64,000 nucleotides of DNA from Poseidonibacter antarcticus (lineage in GTDB: Bacteria > Campylobacterota > Campylobacteria > Campylobacterales > Arcobacteraceae). Positions within the stretch are counted from its first letter, which is position 1. The number at the start of each line of letters is the position of its first letter. The translations under genes were made by a program, and so were the position numbers. The notes beneath the pieces were generated by a model. It was given only the letters and a program-made list of their open reading frames with translations, did no database searches and was not told the DNA's origin. Positions 48,727 through 58,230 of this stretch are shown one piece after another. The stretch is taken from assembly GCF_003667345.1 (NCBI RefSeq), contig NZ_RCWF01000003.1, positions 209,106-273,105 on the forward strand. The letters run 5' to 3'.

Positions 48727-49202
48727 TATTTACATCCTTCTACAAGTTTTTTCAAGGATTGTACACTTTGATTTTCTTTATATTCACCATTTATAGCAAA
48801 CATTGGTGCGCCACCACAAGCACCCATACATTCAACTGTACTTAAGTGAAATTTACCATCTTCACTTGTTTGTCCAGGTTCAATACCAACTGTATCTTTC
48901 ATAAATTTGATTAAATCATTTGCTCCCATCATCATACAAGACAATGTTTTACAAACTTCAATATGATAAGTACCAATTGGTTTTAAATTAAACATAGTAT
49001 AAAAAGTCGCTACTTCATATACTTGAATTGGAGTTTTCTTTAATTTATTTGCAATAAAAATCATAGCTTCTGGCGAAATCCAGTTTTCTTGTTCTTGAAC
49101 TAGCCATAAACAAGGTAACATCATAGAATCGCTATTAGGATATTTTTTTAATTGTTCTTGAAATTTCTCTTCATTCTCTTTAGTAAATACAAATGTTTTC
49201 AT
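48726..49202 (-). CDS. nuoE: NADH-quinone oxidoreductase subunit E
   Basis: This 158-residue thioredoxin-fold subunit holds the off-pathway [2Fe-2S] cluster N1a, with cysteine pairs in EVCKTLSCMM near residue 84 and VECMGACGGAPM near 123. The helical N-terminus (YPNSDSMMLPCLWLVQEQENWI) is typical. It sits between nuoCD and nuoF, overlapping both by one base. Confidence 0.96.
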   Translation of the reverse strand: MKTFVFTKENEEKFQEQLKKYPNSDSMMLPCLWLVQEQENWISPEAMIFIANKLKKTPIQVYEVATFYTMFNLKPIGTYHIEVCKTLSCMMMGANDLIKFMKDTVGIEPGQTSEDGKFHLSTVECMGACGGAPMFAINGEYKENQSVQSLKKLVEGCK

Positions 49203-50836
49203 TATCTATCAAACTCCCCAGCAATAAAGTTCATACTTGCCATTGTTACAACAGCATCTGCTAGCATTCCACCTTCTACTATATTAGAATAAGCTCCAAG
49301 TGAATAAAAACAAGGAGGTCTACATTTTACTTTGTAAGGTCTACCTTCACCATCACTAACTATAAAGAAACCAAGCTCACCATTTCCTGCTTCAGTTGAA
49401 GAATAATATTCACCTTTAGGTACTTTGATACCTTCAAATGTAAGTTTAAATTGATTCATTAAACCTTCAATATTTCCATAAACATCTTTTTTAGATGGTA
49501 ATAAAACACCAGGTGCATCTACATTTATAGGACCATCTGGTAATTCTTTCATTGCTTGTCTTATGATTTTTGTACTTTGAACCATTTCTTCAAATCTACA
49601 CATCATTCTATCATAGACATCACCATGTGAGCCTATTACAACATCAAAATCGTAATTTTCATAACCATAATAAGGTTTATCTTTTCGTAAGTCATAAGCA
49701 ACACCAGTTGAACGTAAATTTGGTCCTGAAATACCAGCACTTAAAGCAAAATCAGAGTCAATTACACCTACATCTTGTGTTCTATCTTGAAATATTCTAT
49801 TATGAGCAATTAAGCTTAATGCATCTGAACAAGCTGTTTCTACTTCTTTTAATACATTTTCTAAATCTTGGGCAAATCCATCATATAAATCAAACTCTAA
49901 ACCACCAATTCTAGTATAAGTATTAGTAAGTCTTGCACCTGTTAATTTTGATAATAAATCATAAGCAGTATCTCTTGGGGCAAATAAATACCAGAAATTT
50001 GTAAGTCCACCTAAATCAACCATATTTGCAGCATTACAAACAAGATGATCAATGATTCTACTTAACTCACCAATTATTACTCTAATTGATTTAGCACGTT
50101 GTGTAATATCAATTTTTAACATTTCTTCAACTGCTTTTGCATAACCTATATTATTTAAAATAGCACTACAATAGTTTAATCTATCTGTATAAGGAATTAC
50201 TTGTGAATATGTATGGTTTTCACAAGATTTTTCAAAACCTCTATGTAAATATCCAATTTCTGTAACACAAGCTGTTATTGTTTCACCTTCCATTGCTACA
50301 AAATTTCTAATTGTACCGTGTGAAGCAGGATGAGAAGGACCAACATTTAAAAGCATTAAATCGTTTATTTCTTCTGGTGTATAACCTTTTTTTATTAATA
50401 ATGGATCCATTTCATCCATTAAATCTTCGGTCTCTGTACAAATTTGACCTTTTGTAATTTCATAATCTTTTCTTAAAGGATGACCTATGAATTGATGATG
50501 ATTTAAAAGTCTTTTTAAATTTGGATGACCATTGAAGTTAATACCATATTGGTCATAAGCTTCTCTTTCCGCCCAATTTGCTGATTTATAAATTTGTGTT
50601 AAAGAATCAACTGTTAATGTTGAATCATCTATATATGATTTTATTGATATTTGTTTTTTAAATGTTTTATTTCTTAATATATAAACAACAGCAAAACGAC
50701 TAGGCGTAACATCAGGATATTTTAAATAATCTATAATAGTTACATCTAAGAGTATTGTATATTCTTCTTCATTTTTTAATTTTAATATTGTTGTTTTTAT
50801 TTCGCTTGAATCAATTATCATATCACATTTAAGCAT
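49202..50836 (-). CDS. nuoCD: fused NADH-quinone oxidoreductase subunits C and D
   Basis: This 544-residue protein joins NuoC (about residues 1-150, with [27 protein letters not shown]) and NuoD (from about 160, with [32 protein letters not shown] and [11 protein letters not shown]). The NuoD C-terminus ends [13 protein letters not shown] as usual for the 49-kDa subunit. The quinone-binding His and Tyr region is present near SHPASHG. A fusion is known from E. coli; many related genomes have separate genes. It overlaps nuoB by 8 bp. Confidence 0.96.
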   Translation of the reverse strand: MLKCDMIIDSSEIKTTILKLKNEEEYTILLDVTIIDYLKYPDVTPSRFAVVYILRNKTFKKQISIKSYIDDSTLTVDSLTQIYKSANWAEREAYDQYGINFNGHPNLKRLLNHHQFIGHPLRKDYEITKGQICTETEDLMDEMDPLLIKKGYTPEEINDLMLLNVGPSHPASHGTIRNFVAMEGETITACVTEIGYLHRGFEKSCENHTYSQVIPYTDRLNYCSAILNNIGYAKAVEEMLKIDITQRAKSIRVIIGELSRIIDHLVCNAANMVDLGGLTNFWYLFAPRDTAYDLLSKLTGARLTNTYTRIGGLEFDLYDGFAQDLENVLKEVETACSDALSLIAHNRIFQDRTQDVGVIDSDFALSAGISGPNLRSTGVAYDLRKDKPYYGYENYDFDVVIGSHGDVYDRMMCRFEEMVQSTKIIRQAMKELPDGPINVDAPGVLLPSKKDVYGNIEGLMNQFKLTFEGIKVPKGEYYSSTEAGNGELGFFIVSDGEGRPYKVKCRPPCFYSLGAYSNIVEGGMLADAVVTMASMNFIAGEFDR

Positions 50837-51344
50837 CTAGGAATCCTTTATACTCTTTAACTCTATCTTTTAAAATTGATTCATCATTAGCTTTTTCTTG
50901 AATTCGCATAATTGCATCTAATACAGCTTCAGGTCTTGGAGGACAACCAGCTACATATTCATCAACTGGAATAATTTGATCAATTCCTTGAACAGTTGTA
51001 TAGTTATCATAAAATCCACCAGAACAAGCACAAGCACCCATAGAAATAACCCATTTTGGCTCACACATTTGCTCATAAATTTTCTTTAAAATAGGAGCTT
51101 GTTTATATGAAATAGTTCCTGCAACTATAAGTAAATCAGCTTGTCTTGGAGAAAATCTTACAACTTCAGCTCCAAATCTAGATAAGTCATACTTCGCACC
51201 AGCAACACTCATAAACTCAATACCACAACAAGCAGTTCCAAAAACCATTGGCCATAAAGAGTATGATCTACCCCAATTTATTGCATGATCAAGTTTTGTT
51301 GTTACAATAGAATCGCCTAAACTAGCTTCCGCTCCTAATCCCAT
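50829..51344 (-). CDS. nuoB: NADH-quinone oxidoreductase subunit B
   Basis: This 171-residue subunit carries the terminal cluster N2. The unusual tandem cysteines are in [11 protein letters not shown] near residue 39, and the remaining ligands lie in [13 protein letters not shown] near 104 and [14 protein letters not shown] near 135. Length and motifs match the family. It overlaps nuoA by 10 bp and nuoCD by 8 bp. Confidence 0.97.
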   Translation of the reverse strand: MGLGAEASLGDSIVTTKLDHAINWGRSYSLWPMVFGTACCGIEFMSVAGAKYDLSRFGAEVVRFSPRQADLLIVAGTISYKQAPILKKIYEQMCEPKWVISMGACACSGGFYDNYTTVQGIDQIIPVDEYVAGCPPRPEAVLDAIMRIQEKANDESILKDRVKEYKGFLDA

Positions 51345-51697
51345 GATAATGCCTTTTTCTTATAGATATATATTAATCCTGCAAATAAAAGTCCCATAAA
51401 CATGAACATTTCAAAAAGTCCTAAGTATCCTAGTTCTTTAATATTTACAGCCCAAGGAAACATAAAGATTATTTCCACATCAAATAAAACGAATAAAATA
51501 GCAACTAAATAAAATTTAATAGAAAACCTTATATTAGTGCCACCTACAGGGTTCGAAACACCACTTTCGTATACTGTATTTTTCATTTGAGCTAGTTCAT
51601 CTTTAGGACCTATAAATCTAGTAAGTACGAAGACTGCCACTAAAATGAAACCAATTGTAACAAAAATAACAGATGCAAGAACTAGTTCTGTAGACAT
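51335..51697 (-). CDS. nuoA: NADH-quinone oxidoreductase subunit A
   Basis: This 120-residue, three-helix subunit is the first gene of the nuo operon. The family loop KNTVYESGVSNPVGGTNIRFSIKFYLVAILFVLFDVEIIFMFPWA (read in parts) includes the conserved YESG and the DVE charge pair in helix 2. A TACAAT element with an upstream TG (minus strand, 51734-51729) is a plausible extended -10 about 35 bp before the start. It overlaps nuoB by 10 bp. Confidence 0.96.
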   Translation of the reverse strand: MSTELVLASVIFVTIGFILVAVFVLTRFIGPKDELAQMKNTVYESGVSNPVGGTNIRFSIKFYLVAILFVLFDVEIIFMFPWAVNIKELGYLGLFEMFMFMGLLFAGLIYIYKKKALSWD

Positions 51698-51796
51698 TTT
51701 ATATCCTATTTATTAATTTTATTTTAAAATTGTACACTAATTTCTAAGTTCTTAAAAGGTTTTAACTCCTTTATAAATTTATTATTATCATAATGA

Positions 51797-51830
51797 GAAA
51801 AAAGGTAATACTTTATAACTTGGTATTACT
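51797..51830 (-). terminator. terminator after the PatB-type lyase gene
   Basis: Read on the minus strand, a 7-bp stem (GTAATAC 51829-51823 with GTATTAC 51811-51805) is followed by CTTTTTT. It separates the lyase gene from the nuo promoter. Confidence 0.75.
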
Positions 51831-52986
51831 GGAAACTCTTTGATATATCATCTAATGCGAGTTTTAACTCTTCTTTTCTAAGTGCCACATTTAATCTAAA
51901 ATATGAATTTCCATTGATACCAAATGATTCTCCATCATTTAAAGCTACCTTTGATTGTGTTAATAATTTATGTTCAATTTCTTTATGTTTTAACTCAGTT
52001 TTTTTGAAATTTAACCATAAAAGATATGTTGCTTCTGGTAACATAAAATCAATTTTTGGAGCATTTTCTTCTAAATATTCTTTTGTAAATTCTATATTTT
52101 CTTTTAAATATTCTTTTAATTGGTCTACAAAATCTCCACCATTTTCATAAGCTGCTTTTGTTGCTATAAATCCAAAGAAGTTTATTGAATTTATCTCTCT
52201 TTTTATTGCAATTGTTTTAAATGTATTTAAAAGTTTAGGATTTTTACTAATTGCATAAGCACAATTTAAACCTGCAATATTAAATGTTTTACCAGCTGAA
52301 TTAAGAGTAATTGTAATATCTGCAATTTTTGGACTAATTGAAGCAAGAGGTATAAACTTTTTAAATGTAATATCTGAGTGAATTTCATCACATACAATAG
52401 TGATATTATTTTCAATACAAATATCGCTTAAATCTTCTAGTTCTTTTTTACTCCAAACTCTTCCTACTGGATTATGAGGTGAACATAAAGCTAAAATTTT
52501 TGTTTTTTTAGTGATTTTAGATTTTAAATCTTCCAAATCCATTGTGTAATAACCATTTTCTTCTTTTAATTCATTTATTACTACTTTTCTTTTATTTGTG
52601 TTTACACAATTAACTAAAGGAGGGTAAATAGGAGTTTGAACAATAACTTCATCACCAATATCACTAAAAGCTTCAATGCAAGCAGAATAAGCAGGAACTA
52701 CACCATTTATCATATAAATGTTTTTTTTCTCTATTTCCCAACTATGTCTATTTTTTTGCCATGAAATAATAGACTCATATAATTCATCACTATCAACACT
52801 ATATCCATAAAGAGAATTTTTTGTAGCTTTGATTATTTCATCATTTATAAAACTTGGAGTTTTGAAATCCATATCTGCAACCCAAAGTGGTTTTAAATCT
52901 TCATAGCCAAATTTCTTTTTTAGACCATCATACTTAGTACAATTTGTACCTTTTCTATTAATTTTTTCATCAAAATTATAAATCAT
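51826..52986 (-). CDS. patB: PatB/MalY-type PLP aminotransferase (C-S lyase)
   Basis: The ATG at 52986 has a TAGGAG site 7 bases upstream. An in-frame ATG at 53004 overlaps that site and is rejected. The 386-residue protein has fold-type I landmarks: PLWVADMDFKTPSFI near residue 34, the substrate loop YGYSVD, and CSPHNPVGRVWSKKEL near 160. CDEIHSDI near 195 and the PLP-lysine in TLNSAGKTFNIAGL near 230 complete the set. MalY/PatB proteins cleave cystathionine or related C-S bonds. The exact substrate is not determinable, and no sulfur-metabolism gene adjoins it. Confidence 0.88.
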   Translation of the reverse strand: MIYNFDEKINRKGTNCTKYDGLKKKFGYEDLKPLWVADMDFKTPSFINDEIIKATKNSLYGYSVDSDELYESIISWQKNRHSWEIEKKNIYMINGVVPAYSACIEAFSDIGDEVIVQTPIYPPLVNCVNTNKRKVVINELKEENGYYTMDLEDLKSKITKKTKILALCSPHNPVGRVWSKKELEDLSDICIENNITIVCDEIHSDITFKKFIPLASISPKIADITITLNSAGKTFNIAGLNCAYAISKNPKLLNTFKTIAIKREINSINFFGFIATKAAYENGGDFVDQLKEYLKENIEFTKEYLEENAPKIDFMLPEATYLLWLNFKKTELKHKEIEHKLLTQSKVALNDGESFGINGNSYFRLNVALRKEELKLALDDISKSFQ

Positions 52987-53079
52987 ATATAAAACTCCTA
53001 CCATAAACTATATTTTATTGCTAAAATGATATAAGATTTATACTAATTACCTTATTAGGTTGAAAAAATTGAGGAAAAT

Positions 53080-54894
53080 ATGAAAAAAGCAATTGAACTA
53101 TTAAAAAAGAATGATTTATTAAAAATTATAGATGATGAACTAGATATTAATTTAGAAATTCCTCATATCGCATATATTGAAGTGAAAAAAGAAGATTCTA
53201 AAGCATTGTTATTTACAAATGTAGTTGATAAAAAAAACAATAAAAAATTTGATATACCAGTTTTAATGAATGTTTTTGCAAATGAAAAAGCAGTAAAATT
53301 ATTCATAGGTGATGGGGACAAAATAGGTGCTGAAATTGAAAGTTTACTAAAAATGAAACCACCTACAACAATGTCAGAAAAACTATCAACATTTGGAAAA
53401 ATGTTTGCACTAAAAAACACAATTCCAAAAAAGAACAAAGGAAAAGGGGAGTGTCAAGAAGTTATAAAACTTGGAGCTGATGCAAAGCTATCTGATTTAC
53501 CAATTTTAACAACTTGGGAGCAAGATGGTGGACCTTTTATAACTATGGGACAGGTTTATACTACTTCTTTAAATGGTGAGCTTAAAAACCTTGGAATGTA
53601 TAGACTTCAAGTTTATTCTGATAATACTTTAGGAATGCATTGGCAAATTCATAAAGATTCAAATCACTTCTTCCACGAATACAAAAAAGCAGGTAAAAAA
53701 ATGCCAGTTTCAATTGGAATTGGTGGCGATCCTATGTATATTTGGTGTGGACAAGCACCACTTCCTATTGGAATTTTTGAACTTATGCTTTATGGTTTTG
53801 TTAAAAACAAAAATGCACAATTAGTAAAATCAATTACAAATGATATTTGGGTTCCAAAAGATAATGACTTTGTAATAGAAGGTTTTGTAGATCCTTCAAA
53901 AATGAAAATAGAAGGACCATTTGGTGATCATACAGGTTATTATACACTTGAAGAAGAGTATCCATTTATGGAAGTTACTGCAATTACAAGTAAAAGAAAA
54001 CCAACTTTTCTTGCAACTGTAGTAGGAAAACCACCTTTAGAAGATAAATATATGGGTCATGCAACGGAGAGAATTTTCTTGCCATTACTTAAAACAACTG
54101 CTCCCGATTTAATTGATTATTATATGCCTGAAAATGGAGTATTTCATAATTTAATCTTAGCAAAAATAAAAACATTATATCCAGGTCACGCTCAGCAAAT
54201 GATGCATGCTTTTTGGGGTGTTGGACAAATGTCTTTTGTAAAACACGCACTTTTTGTAAATGAAGATGCTCCTGCTTTAGATGATCACAAAGCAATTACT
54301 GAACATATATTAAATAGAATAAATATTGATGATATTATGATTTCAAAAGGTGTAGTTGATGCTCTTGATCATTCAAGTCCAAAGTTTGCACTTGGTGGAA
54401 AACTAGGACTTGATTGTACAGGTGATGAAATAGATGAATTAGGAATTACACTGTTAAGTGATGAAGAATTACTATTAAAAGCACAAACAATTACAGATGA
54501 AGTAAAAGATTTAAGACAATATTTTACAAATACAAAAAATCCTTTAACTCTAATAAGCGTTGATAAAGCTAGAAACCAAAAGCATTTATTTGAAGATTTA
54601 AAACCACTTTTAGAAAATATTAAAATATTGATTATTGTAGATGCATCAAATCAAAATGACCTAGATAATCTTTATATGTTACTTTGGAGAGTTGTTAATA
54701 ATATTGATTCAAATAGAGATCTTTATTTCGAGTCAAATACTATTTGTTTAGATGGTACAAATAAAAACTCATTTGATAATTTTAAGAGAAGATGGCCTGA
54801 TGATGTTGATTGTACTCCAAGTGTATTAGAATCACTTCAGAAAAGAGGAATTATTGATATAAGTGAAGAGTTTAAGAAAAAGTATCAACTATAG
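53080..54894 (+). CDS. ubiD: UbiD-family decarboxylase
   Basis: This 604-residue protein matches UbiD. The LTTWEQDGGPFITMGQVYTT block and the MHWQIHKDSNHFFHEYK block supply the prenyl-FMN/metal residues (N, H). EGPFGDHTGYYTLEEEYPF near residue 285 holds the catalytic Glu-Asp pair. HAQQMMHAFWGVGQMSFVKHALFV and KFALGGKLGLDCTGDE follow. UbiD enzymes use prenylated FMN to decarboxylate aromatic acids. In Campylobacterota with the futalosine pathway, UbiD-like proteins are thought to act late in menaquinone synthesis; this role is inference. No ubiX is in the window. Confidence 0.93.
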   Translation: MKKAIELLKKNDLLKIIDDELDINLEIPHIAYIEVKKEDSKALLFTNVVDKKNNKKFDIPVLMNVFANEKAVKLFIGDGDKIGAEIESLLKMKPPTTMSEKLSTFGKMFALKNTIPKKNKGKGECQEVIKLGADAKLSDLPILTTWEQDGGPFITMGQVYTTSLNGELKNLGMYRLQVYSDNTLGMHWQIHKDSNHFFHEYKKAGKKMPVSIGIGGDPMYIWCGQAPLPIGIFELMLYGFVKNKNAQLVKSITNDIWVPKDNDFVIEGFVDPSKMKIEGPFGDHTGYYTLEEEYPFMEVTAITSKRKPTFLATVVGKPPLEDKYMGHATERIFLPLLKTTAPDLIDYYMPENGVFHNLILAKIKTLYPGHAQQMMHAFWGVGQMSFVKHALFVNEDAPALDDHKAITEHILNRINIDDIMISKGVVDALDHSSPKFALGGKLGLDCTGDEIDELGITLLSDEELLLKAQTITDEVKDLRQYFTNTKNPLTLISVDKARNQKHLFEDLKPLLENIKILIIVDASNQNDLDNLYMLLWRVVNNIDSNRDLYFESNTICLDGTNKNSFDNFKRRWPDDVDCTPSVLESLQKRGIIDISEEFKKKYQL

Positions 54895-54920
54895 AAGATA
54901 AGATTTATTTCTTATCTTTT
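54895..54920. terminator. terminator between ubiD and a convergent cyclase gene
   Basis: An inverted repeat AAGATAAGA / TCTTATCTT (about 54895-54903 and 54910-54918) with a 6-base loop and a T-rich right flank separates the two convergent genes. Confidence 0.7.
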
Positions 54921-57195
54921 ATAAAATCTTTACTGCGTTTTTCCCTCTTGTTTTTATATAATACATTGCTTCATCTGCTCTTTGAATTAAATCTTCTTTT
55001 GTATCTTTTTTCGTATATTGAGCTATGCCTAAGCTAATTGTAATATGTTTATTTAAATTAAAATCATTTTTACTAATTAATTCCCTTAAATTGTCTGCTA
55101 AAATAAAGGCTTTATCCGAAGTTGTTTTAGGAAGGATAATAATAAATTCTTCTCCTCCCCATCTTCCTAAAATATCTGTTTCTCGGATATTTTTTGATAT
55201 TAATGAAGTCATTTCTATAAGTACACTATCTCCCTTATTATGGCCAAAAGTATCATTTATTTGTTTAAAGTTATCAATATCAAAGAATATTATAGAAAAC
55301 ATTTCTTTTGAAATTTTAGAATTCTTAATTTGTAATTCAATAAGCTTATCTATTTTGCCTCTATTATAAATACATGTTAGACTATCTCTATTGGCAGAAT
55401 CTTTTAAATCTTTTTCAGCTTGTTTTCTTTTAAAAATTTCTTTTCTCATTCTATTATTAAAAATAGAAATAATTATTAATACAAGTAACAATGGAAGAAT
55501 ATATTTATAAATCCAAGAATAATCATCAATTTGTTTAATTAATGTTAACTGATATTGTTTTAGAATCTCTTCCTTTTCTTCTTTCTTTAAGTAAGGAATA
55601 ATTTTATTAATAATATTTATTAATAGAAAATTTTCTTTATTTGTCGCTATTCTCATTTCAAGATTAAAAGGAACTGTACCAGATATTTTTATATTTGGTA
55701 ATTTTTCTTTTATTATGGTGTGAGAAAGGGACAAAACATTATCAATATATCCAAAAACTTTTTTATTTTTTAGTAACTTAAAACCTTCTTCTTTTGTTTT
55801 AATAGGTATGTAATTTATATCTTTGTACTTTGATTTTAATTTATGATAAATATCAGAATTCTTTAAAATAGCAATTTTTTTTCCGCTCAATATTGACAAA
55901 TCTGTAATAAAATTTTTATCATTACTAGTTGCAAGTGCAATTGGAATATTAAAAATAGAATTACTATAAATCATTTTGTCTAAATCAAGTAAATCTTTTG
56001 AGTAATTAAATTCAAAATAAATATCATTAGTTTTAATATATTTAAATATTGAAAGATCTTTTGGTTTTTCAATTATATTGTAGGTAATACCCATTCTTTT
56101 ACTAATTAATTTAAACAGATCAAATTCAATACCTTTTACTGTATTTTCTTTCTTAAAACTAAAAGGTATATTTTTTGTACTAGTCATTAAAGCAAAAGTA
56201 TTATCTTTTAGGAACTTACTCTCTAGATAACTTAAAATTACTTTTTTCTCATCAAAAATAAAGTTATCAAGATTGATTTTTGAATTATGAGCTAAACCTA
56301 AAATTAAATATAATCTTTTAAGTTCATTAATTTTAGAAGGATTTATATAACCTAAATATTTTGGATTATTCTTATAAGCAAATGTTTTTAATATCTTTCC
56401 TTCATATATTAAAGAATCTAAGGTTTTATTTTGAGTGTTATATTTTTCATATATAATTTTGGCACTTTCTTCAATATTTGAAAATGCATAATTCCAACCT
56501 TTTATACTAGCATCATAAAAATCTCTTGCTCTTTGTGGATTTGTATTTAATTCTTTACTTGATGTAAATAGTATCCCTGAATAAAAATCAAAACCATAAT
56601 CAATTGGGTTAAATAGATTAAATTCTATATTCTTATTTTTTAAGATATATGGTTCATTTGATAAATTACAAGCTATTGCATCAGTTTTCCCATTAATTAA
56701 ATCATTTATATTAAGTGAGTGAGGTATAAAGTCTATATCATCTAGGGAAAGACCTTGAGATTTGATCATGGCTTTTATACTTGCAGAATTCCTTGCAGAA
56801 GGTGTAATCATAACTTTTTTATTTTTTAGATCGTTAATATTATTTATATTAGATTTTTTTAGACTCATTAAACTTAAAGGTGATGTTTGAAAAATTGCTG
56901 CAAGTAGAATAATATTTTTATTATTCAATTTATCAATTATTAATGAAGATTTTCCAATTGCATATGTATTATTATTTTCTAAAACACTTTTAATAAGATT
57001 TGTTTTATTTTTAAACTCTTTTATTGTTACATCTAAATTATTTTCTTTGTAAAAACCTTTTTCTTTTGCAATATAATACCCAGCAAATTGAAATTGATTT
57101 AGCCAATCTAATTGTAAAGTCAATTTTTGGGTATCTTTTGAAAAAAGATTTGATATAGATATAATTATTAAAAATAAGACATAAAAAAGTTTCAT
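54919..57195 (-). CDS. periplasmic-receptor diguanylate cyclase (NMT1-like + SBP3-like + GGDEF)
   Basis: This 758-residue protein begins with a signal peptide (1-19). Residues about 22-320 resemble NMT1/ThiY-type binding domains (LQLDWLNQFQFAGYYIAKEKGFYKE). Residues about 328-550 resemble SBP family 3 (FALMTSTKNIPFSFKKE, then KGIEFDLFKLISKRM). A membrane helix at about 558-578 (YILPLLLVLIIISIF) leads to a GGDEF domain with RWGGEEFIIILP at about 675, so the catalytic motif is intact as GGEEF. It should make c-di-GMP in response to a periplasmic ligand. It follows the iron importer genes on the same strand. Confidence 0.85.
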   Translation of the reverse strand: MKLFYVLFLIIISISNLFSKDTQKLTLQLDWLNQFQFAGYYIAKEKGFYKENNLDVTIKEFKNKTNLIKSVLENNNTYAIGKSSLIIDKLNNKNIILLAAIFQTSPLSLMSLKKSNINNINDLKNKKVMITPSARNSASIKAMIKSQGLSLDDIDFIPHSLNINDLINGKTDAIACNLSNEPYILKNKNIEFNLFNPIDYGFDFYSGILFTSSKELNTNPQRARDFYDASIKGWNYAFSNIEESAKIIYEKYNTQNKTLDSLIYEGKILKTFAYKNNPKYLGYINPSKINELKRLYLILGLAHNSKINLDNFIFDEKKVILSYLESKFLKDNTFALMTSTKNIPFSFKKENTVKGIEFDLFKLISKRMGITYNIIEKPKDLSIFKYIKTNDIYFEFNYSKDLLDLDKMIYSNSIFNIPIALATSNDKNFITDLSILSGKKIAILKNSDIYHKLKSKYKDINYIPIKTKEEGFKLLKNKKVFGYIDNVLSLSHTIIKEKLPNIKISGTVPFNLEMRIATNKENFLLINIINKIIPYLKKEEKEEILKQYQLTLIKQIDDYSWIYKYILPLLLVLIIISIFNNRMRKEIFKRKQAEKDLKDSANRDSLTCIYNRGKIDKLIELQIKNSKISKEMFSIIFFDIDNFKQINDTFGHNKGDSVLIEMTSLISKNIRETDILGRWGGEEFIIILPKTTSDKAFILADNLRELISKNDFNLNKHITISLGIAQYTKKDTKEDLIQRADEAMYYIKTRGKNAVKIL

Positions 57196-57237
57196 AAATT
57201 ATTATACATAAATAATTATAAACAGAAGTTAATTATT

Positions 57238-58230
57238 TTATTTTAAAATAACTTTTACATCCTCTTTTAATAAATCTAAATAGATATTTTTTTCTAAATT
57301 TATGTTTTCAAGTGTTGATTTGATCATTATTAAGTCATTATTTTTTGTCTCTTTTGGTTTAATAAGTACTTCATAATACTCTCCACAAAAGGATTTATCA
57401 ATAATCTCAATTTCAACAAGATTGTTTTTATTTGATAGATTACATTTAGATATTTCTATTATTGCTATTTGATTATTCTTTATCTTTAATCCTAAGTTTT
57501 CCACAAAAATATCTGGTAATATATTTATTTCTGCTAAAAAATTTGCAATATAATAATTAACTGGTTTATTATAAATGATTTCTGTTTTATCAAATTGTAG
57601 TAATTTTTTATTATGAATAATACCAATTTTATCTGAAATACTTAAAGCTTCTTTTTTATCATGCGTTACTAAAATTGCAGAAAGATTATACTTTTTGATA
57701 ATATTTTTTAACCACATTTTAGTTTTATATCTAAGTTGTGCATCAAGGTTTGCAAAAGGTTCATCTAATAATAAAATCTTTGGTTTATTTGCCATCGCAC
57801 GTGCAATTGCTACTCTTTGTTGCTGTCCACCTGAAAGCTGATGGATTTGTTTTTTTCTATGAGATACAATATCAAATTGTTCTAATAAATCATTTACTCT
57901 TTTATTTCTATCTTTTTTTGATAGTTTATCTAAAGCAAAAGCTATATTTTCTTCTACATTTAAGTGAGGGAATAGTGCATAATCTTGGAAAATATATCCA
58001 ACTTCTCTATCTTGTGTATAAACTTCTTTTGAAGATACACAAGTATTTCCAATACAAATAGTTCCTTCATGTTCTCTTTGTAGTCCTGCAATTGCTCTTA
58101 AAATTGTAGTTTTACCACAACCACTTGAACCTAAAAGTGTAGTGATTTCACCTTGCATAACTTGAAAGTTTACATCTTCTAAAATTTTTGTATCATTAAA
58201 AGATATTGATAAGTTATTAATACTTAGCAT
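57238..58230 (-). CDS. ferric-iron ABC transporter, ATP-binding protein (FbpC-like)
   Basis: This 330-residue ATPase has Walker A GSSGCGKTT near residue 34, signature LSGGQQQRVAIARAMA near 133, and Walker B ILLLDEPFANLDAQLR near 153. A C-terminal domain of about 100 residues follows (from EINILPDIFVENL), as in iron and sulfate/putrescine importers. The start overlaps the permease gene by 14 bp. With the preceding permease and binding protein it forms a three-gene iron uptake operon. Confidence 0.9.
   Translation of the reverse strand: MLSINNLSISFNDTKILEDVNFQVMQGEITTLLGSSGCGKTTILRAIAGLQREHEGTICIGNTCVSSKEVYTQDREVGYIFQDYALFPHLNVEENIAFALDKLSKKDRNKRVNDLLEQFDIVSHRKKQIHQLSGGQQQRVAIARAMANKPKILLLDEPFANLDAQLRYKTKMWLKNIIKKYNLSAILVTHDKKEALSISDKIGIIHNKKLLQFDKTEIIYNKPVNYYIANFLAEINILPDIFVENLGLKIKNNQIAIIEISKCNLSNKNNLVEIEIIDKSFCGEYYEVLIKPKETKNNDLIMIKSTLENINLEKNIYLDLLKEDVKVILK

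Noticed and set aside
49570..49914. 114-residue plus-strand reading frame opposite nuoCD
   Set aside because: It is antisense to a well-conserved gene and its His/Leu-rich composition is that of a shadow frame.
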